Below, one piece after another: positions 60,552 through 64,000 of a DNA stretch of 64,000 nucleotides. Position 1 is the stretch's first letter. Each line of letters begins with the position of its first letter. The notes beneath the pieces were generated by a model. The model saw only the letters and a list, made by a program, of their open reading frames with translations, had not been told where the DNA came from and ran no database searches. The stretch comes from Natrinema halophilum (GTDB taxonomy: Archaea > Halobacteriota > Halobacteria > Halobacteriales > Natrialbaceae): assembly GCF_013402815.2 (NCBI RefSeq), contig NZ_CP058601.1, positions 2,232,001 through 2,296,000 on the forward strand. Direction: 5' to 3'. Both the position numbers and the translations under genes were made by a program.

Positions 60552-63029
60552 CTACATCAGGTAGAACAGCGGGAAGAGAAACACCCAGACGATGTCGACG
60601 AAGTGCCAGTAGAGCCCGAAGTACTCGACCGGGCGGTCGTCCGTGAGGTACGCGTCGACGGTCACGACCCGGTAGATCATGAACCCGGCGATGAGCAGCC
60701 CGAGGATGACGTGTAGCGCGTGCAGGCCGGTCGTCACGAAGTACATGGAGTACTCGAGGTCGCTGAACCAGTAGATGCCGTGGGAAAACTCGACGCTCCA
60801 CTCGTAGCCCTTGATCGCGAGGAACAGGAATCCGAGCCCGAGCGTGGCGCCCATCGACGCCAGCAGCCCGCGTTTGTTCCCCCGTTCGGCCATCACCAGC
60901 CCGAGGACGACCGTGAAACTCGAGGTCAGCAGGACGTAGGTGTTGATCAGACCGATGAGCGACGATGGCGGCACGGTCTCGACTTCGCCCCAGCCCGTGT
61001 GAAGTCGCATGAAGATGTAGGCGCCGATGACGGCACCGAAGACGACGACGTCGGACGCGAGGAAGAACCAGACGCCGGTTTTCGTCGTTCCGACGCCTTC
61101 GAACGGCCAGCGCTCGGCGATCTTCATCTCGGGTGCGTGGAACCGCTCGCGGCCGTACTCGAACAGCGTGTATCCGAGTATTCCGACCCCGACGAGCGAG
61201 AGCGCAGGATAGGCTGCGTTCGTCGACCCGGCTGTCGAACCGGCGAGTTCGGCCCCTCGCGCCGTTGCGAAATTCGCGACCCACGGCGTCATCCCCGAAA
61301 GGCCGAGGAAAAGGACGAACATGCCGATCCCGATGCCGAACGGCCAAATGCTCGCGTGGTCTTCGTGACCCGCCTCGAGCGACTCGGCGTGATTGGCTCG
61401 CTCGTGTGTCGCCGCCCCGCCGTCCGTTGCGGTCGACGATCGATCGTCGACGAACTCGAGATTGCCGCTGGCGTAGCTGGGCCGGTTCGGCCAGTTCTCG
61501 AGCGGCGGGGGCGAAGTCGTCGCCCACTCAGCCGTTCGGGAGAACCGCCACGGATTGTCCGGCGCATCGGGACCGGACACCAGACTCTTCCCCAGCGTAA
61601 TGAACACGAGGAGGACCGACAGGGCGAGGACGTATGCCCCGACCGTCGCGAGCTGGTGGTACAGTTGCATCCCCTCGGCATAGTGAAAGACGCGCCGCGG
61701 CGTCTCCCAGGCGAGAAACATCGGGAAGTAAAGCAGGTTGAACCCGATGAAGTAGACGGCGAAGCTGAGTTTGCCGAGTCGTTCGGAGTACATCTTCCCG
61801 GTGATCTTGGGCCACCAGTAGTAGAGGCCGCCGATCAATGCGGTGACCCCCGCGACCATCACGTAGTGGAAGTGAGCGACGACCCAGTAGGTGCCCCGGA
61901 ACTCGTAGTCGAGGACGACGGCGCCCAGGAAAACGCCCGTGATGCCGCCGAGGATGAACAACACGACCGCACCGAGGTTGAACAGAAACGGCGTGGTGAA
62001 CCGGACACGTCCCTTGACCATCGTGTAGATCATCGAGAAGACCATCAGGTCGAACGGCAGGGAGATCCCGATCGTCGTCGCCATGAACAGCGTCTTGATC
62101 TCGAGATTGATCGTCGTCAGGAACATGTGGTGCATCCAGACGAGGAACGACTGCACCGCGACCAGGACCATCGCGATGATGACCCACTTCCGACCGACGA
62201 GTCGGCGGCCACAGAAGGTCTGGAACGTCTCGAAGATAATTCCCAGTGCGGGGAAGAACACGATGTACACCTCCGGATGGCCGAAGAACCAGAACAGATG
62301 ACCCCACAACAGGCTCGATCCCTCTTGTGTCGAGGAGTAGTATTGTGTGAGCAGAATGCGGTCGGTGAGCATGAGAATTAGCGCGGACAAAAGCGCCGCA
62401 AAGGCAAACAGCATCATCCAGACGGTCAGCAGCGTCCCCCACGTGAACAGCGGCATGTTCCAGGTTCCCATGCCCTCCGCGCGGCAGCGATGGATCGTCG
62501 TCAGGAAGTTCACCGAGCCGAGCGTGACCGACATGACGAACAGGGTCAACGCGAGTATCGTCGCAGTCCCACCCGTCGTCAGCGTATAGCCGGGGTTGTA
62601 GATCGGGACGTTCAACGGGGCGTACATGTACCAGCCGTTTGCCCACGTCGTGCCCTGGAAGAACGAGAGCAAGACGAGAATCCCAGAAAACAGGTAAAAC
62701 CAGTAACTCAGGGCGTTCAGGCGAGGAAACGCGAGGTCCTTCGCACCGATCTGTAACGGAACCACGTAATTCGCGAGACCGAACCCGAACGGCGAGATGA
62801 ACCAGAACACCATCAACAACCCGTGGATCGAAACCGCCTGGTTGTATTCGGTGTTCTCGAGGAGCCCAGTACCGCCGGCCTCCCAGAGGTGAGCACGAAA
62901 GAGCAGTGCGAGGACACCTCCAGCAACGAGCATGAACAATGCGGTTCCCAGGTAGAGAATCCCGACGTCTTTGTGATTTGTCGTGACCAGCCACCGCTTG
63001 ACCGTCGTCCGTGGAGGGAGATCACTCAT
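60552..63029 (-). CDS. ctaD: Cytochrome c oxidase, fused subunits I and III
   Basis: This 825-residue haem-copper oxidase reduces O2 to water and pumps protons. Subunit I motifs are complete: SIHGLLMVFW (haem a ligand), FFGHPEVYIVFFP with the CuB His and cross-linked Tyr, the WMHHMF His pair, and VVAHFHYVM for the two haem ligands. From about residue 560 a subunit-III-like domain follows, with KTGVWFFLASDVVVFGAV and GLHALHVILGLL. Fusion of I and III is known in haloarchaea. MSDLPPRTTVK is favoured as the start because GGAGGT lies eight bases upstream. It overlaps a tiny upstream frame by eight bases. Confidence 0.96.
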   Translation of the reverse strand: MSDLPPRTTVKRWLVTTNHKDVGILYLGTALFMLVAGGVLALLFRAHLWEAGGTGLLENTEYNQAVSIHGLLMVFWFISPFGFGLANYVVPLQIGAKDLAFPRLNALSYWFYLFSGILVLLSFFQGTTWANGWYMYAPLNVPIYNPGYTLTTGGTATILALTLFVMSVTLGSVNFLTTIHRCRAEGMGTWNMPLFTWGTLLTVWMMLFAFAALLSALILMLTDRILLTQYYSSTQEGSSLLWGHLFWFFGHPEVYIVFFPALGIIFETFQTFCGRRLVGRKWVIIAMVLVAVQSFLVWMHHMFLTTINLEIKTLFMATTIGISLPFDLMVFSMIYTMVKGRVRFTTPFLFNLGAVVLFILGGITGVFLGAVVLDYEFRGTYWVVAHFHYVMVAGVTALIGGLYYWWPKITGKMYSERLGKLSFAVYFIGFNLLYFPMFLAWETPRRVFHYAEGMQLYHQLATVGAYVLALSVLLVFITLGKSLVSGPDAPDNPWRFSRTAEWATTSPPPLENWPNRPSYASGNLEFVDDRSSTATDGGAATHERANHAESLEAGHEDHASIWPFGIGIGMFVLFLGLSGMTPWVANFATARGAELAGSTAGSTNAAYPALSLVGVGILGYTLFEYGRERFHAPEMKIAERWPFEGVGTTKTGVWFFLASDVVVFGAVIGAYIFMRLHTGWGEVETVPPSSLIGLINTYVLLTSSFTVVLGLVMAERGNKRGLLASMGATLGLGFLFLAIKGYEWSVEFSHGIYWFSDLEYSMYFVTTGLHALHVILGLLIAGFMIYRVVTVDAYLTDDRPVEYFGLYWHFVDIVWVFLFPLFYLM

Positions 63030-63156
63030 CCATGTCCACCTCCCCACCAAAACGGACCCTCACGTCGACATCGCCTCGTGTCGATAGTTGATCGAGTACG
63101 CCCGCAACCCGACGGCCGAGACGGCCCCTCGAATGGGCGACTGGAACCATAATCAT
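63022..63156 (-). CDS. Possible small coupled leader protein upstream of ctaD
   Basis: This 44-codon frame starts ATGATTATGGTTCC and encodes MIMVPVAHSRGRLGRRVAGV followed by LDQLSTRGDVDVRVRFGGEV. It ends in an ATGAGTGA overlap with the ctaD start. The helical Arg-rich middle and strand-like end are not known to me. The overlap and the GGAGGT within its last codons suggest translational coupling, but the frame could be fortuitous. Confidence 0.35.
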   Translation of the reverse strand: MIMVPVAHSRGRLGRRVAGVLDQLSTRGDVDVRVRFGGEVDMDE

Positions 63157-63472
63157 CAGATCACCACCACGATTCGCCGTATCAAGGTATCCGGTGCGCT
63201 TGCAGGCGGTACTTATTCTCCGAGAGCCGCGTCGGCTCGTATTCGGCGGGTTCGATCCCGGCAGAATCAGGTACGAGGTCGATAGCGATTTGACCGGACG
63301 CGACGACGAACGCGGAGGGAATCGAATCTGTTCACCGCGGCCGACTCAATACGACGAACTTCTGTCAGGCAACACTGCGAAATTTACAGGGCCAGCCGAT
63401 AGCAGGACGCGATCACTTGAGCCTGTTTGCGCGTCCCACACACCCATCGTCCGACCGGGAAAGCGCTTCCGT
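63157..63472. other. Spacer between ctaD and glpQ, no gene supported
   Basis: GGCGGTACTTATTCTCC near 63205 is an AT-containing promoter candidate. A T-arm-like GCGGGTTCGATCCCGGC at about 63247-63263 is not part of a tRNA. Confidence 0.45.
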
Positions 63473-64000
63473 TCAACGACTCTCAGCCGTCCGGCTCGTG
63501 CCCCCGATTAGTCCGGGATAGTCGGCGATAATGCCGTCGACGCCGGCCGCTGCAAGCCCGTCGAACTGGTTCCAGTTCGTCACCGTCCAGACGTTGACCG
63601 CACGTCCTTCCGCGTGGGCTTCCTCGAGAACGTCGATCTCCGGTTCGGCGGCCGAAAAGCCGGCGTACTCCGTCCCGGCCAGTTCCGTCCCCGCAATCGC
63701 GTTTCGGGGCGGATGGATCGCCTCGCAATCGTATCGGCGCGCGATTTCGAGACTGCCCTCGAGATCGTCCCAGACGATCACCGCAGCAGAATACTCGGCT
63801 ACGTCTCGCAGTGCTGCGATCGCACCTTCGCAGAACGACGAGAAGAGGAGGTCCCCGCCGAACGACTCGCAGTCAGCGACGACTCGCTCGACGAACGGCC
63901 GCCACACCGTGCGACGTCGGTCGCGGTCGGCCGACGGAAGTGACGCTCCGACTCGTAGGTCCGATCGCCCCGGGTTCTTCAACTCGACGTTCACCCCTAT
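63473..64000 (-). CDS. glpQ: Glycerophosphodiester phosphodiesterase, partial (N-terminus beyond window)
   Basis: The frame is open to the right edge, with GVNVELKNPGRSD at the boundary, the conserved metal-binding VNVELK strand of GDPD enzymes. The remaining 175 residues contain ADCESFGGDLLFSSFCEGAI, the EAIHPPRNAI strand and RAVNVWTVTNWNQFDGLAAA followed by GVDGIIADYPGL, the TIM-barrel end typical of the family. The missing N-terminal third should include the HRG motif. The enzyme hydrolyses deacylated phospholipids to glycerol 3-phosphate and an alcohol. Confidence 0.9.
   Translation of the reverse strand: MGVNVELKNPGRSDLRVGASLPSADRDRRRTVWRPFVERVVADCESFGGDLLFSSFCEGAIAALRDVAEYSAAVIVWDDLEGSLEIARRYDCEAIHPPRNAIAGTELAGTEYAGFSAAEPEIDVLEEAHAEGRAVNVWTVTNWNQFDGLAAAGVDGIIADYPGLIGGTSRTAESR

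Noticed and set aside
60720-62381. 553-codon plus-strand frame opposite ctaD
   Set aside because: Antisense to all the haem-ligand motifs of the oxidase; no recognisable domain.
63247-63263. tRNA T-arm-like sequence GCGGGTTCGATCCCGGC
   Set aside because: The stem has a mismatch, and no matching acceptor, D or anticodon arms are found in the expected positions upstream.

Overview
The window is haloarchaeal chromosomal DNA. The evidence is high G+C, strongly acidic proteins, Tat-type signal sequences, a halorhodopsin and bacteriorhodopsin pair, archaeal ABCE1, archaeal deoxyhypusine synthase, a fused cytochrome oxidase I+III, HalOD1 and DUF7344-type regulators, and many promoters placed for leaderless or short-leader transcripts. 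The halorhodopsin resembles the Natronomonas pharaonis protein as I remember it, and the gene content suggests a Natrialbaceae-like organism (Natrinema/Haloterrigena type). That placement is inference.

Layout. 1-5400 holds a truncated TnpB at the left edge, then a compact photobiology block on the minus strand: bacteriorhodopsin, halorhodopsin, lycopene cyclase and Brp/Blh beta-carotene cleavage enzyme, the last two overlapping. This block runs from lycopene to beta-carotene to retinal to a proton pump and a chloride pump. 5400-7300 has nadE and small genes. 7900-14340 is a secretion/surface block: DUF5305 membrane protein, a large Sec11-type signal peptidase, a CARDB-type surface protein and a DUF1102 protein on the minus strand, with a DUF7344 winged-helix regulator and another exported protein divergent. 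It looks like an archaeal counterpart of a SipW/TasA module. 14500-16700 has a small membrane protein directly followed by ABCE1. 17500-18260 is a dead TnpB whose terminal hairpin is intact.

18300-31000 is mostly chromosomal housekeeping: archaemetzincin, UPF0146, M50-like protease, HAD hydrolase, response regulator, an extremely acidic low-complexity protein, acyl-CoA synthetase, Usp, GNAT plus zinc ribbon, DUF2391, ZIP-like, Na/Ca exchanger, AIM24 and GMC oxidoreductase. 31000-47450 carries a WHy-domain protein, a Tat substrate, a twin-SRPBCC protein, a Kv-like channel with a zinc-ribbon tail, several regulators, a 52-residue DUF1059 protein, an Na+/H+ antiporter, a sulfatase-like protein with a ribbon-helix-helix neighbour, an LVIVD/PA Tat protein and a rhodanese-metallo-beta-lactamase protein. 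47450-53200 is a degraded accessory stretch: a luciferase-family tail, orphan membrane and exported proteins, a beta-helix lipoprotein and an integrase-derived chimera, with sparse coding. 53200-64000 returns to conserved genes: glycosyltransferase, PNPOx-like, a decayed HAD gene, a thioredoxin-reductase-like flavoprotein, deoxyhypusine synthase, Nif3-like, ctaD fusion and a partial glpQ.

Two non-coding themes recur. One is a roughly 79-bp repeat with a palindromic core, present in inverted orientation near 7.5 kb and 20.1 kb. The other is a set of at least nine short tandem duplications (10-41 bp), almost all in spacers. I found no rRNA, no convincing tRNA and no CRISPR array.
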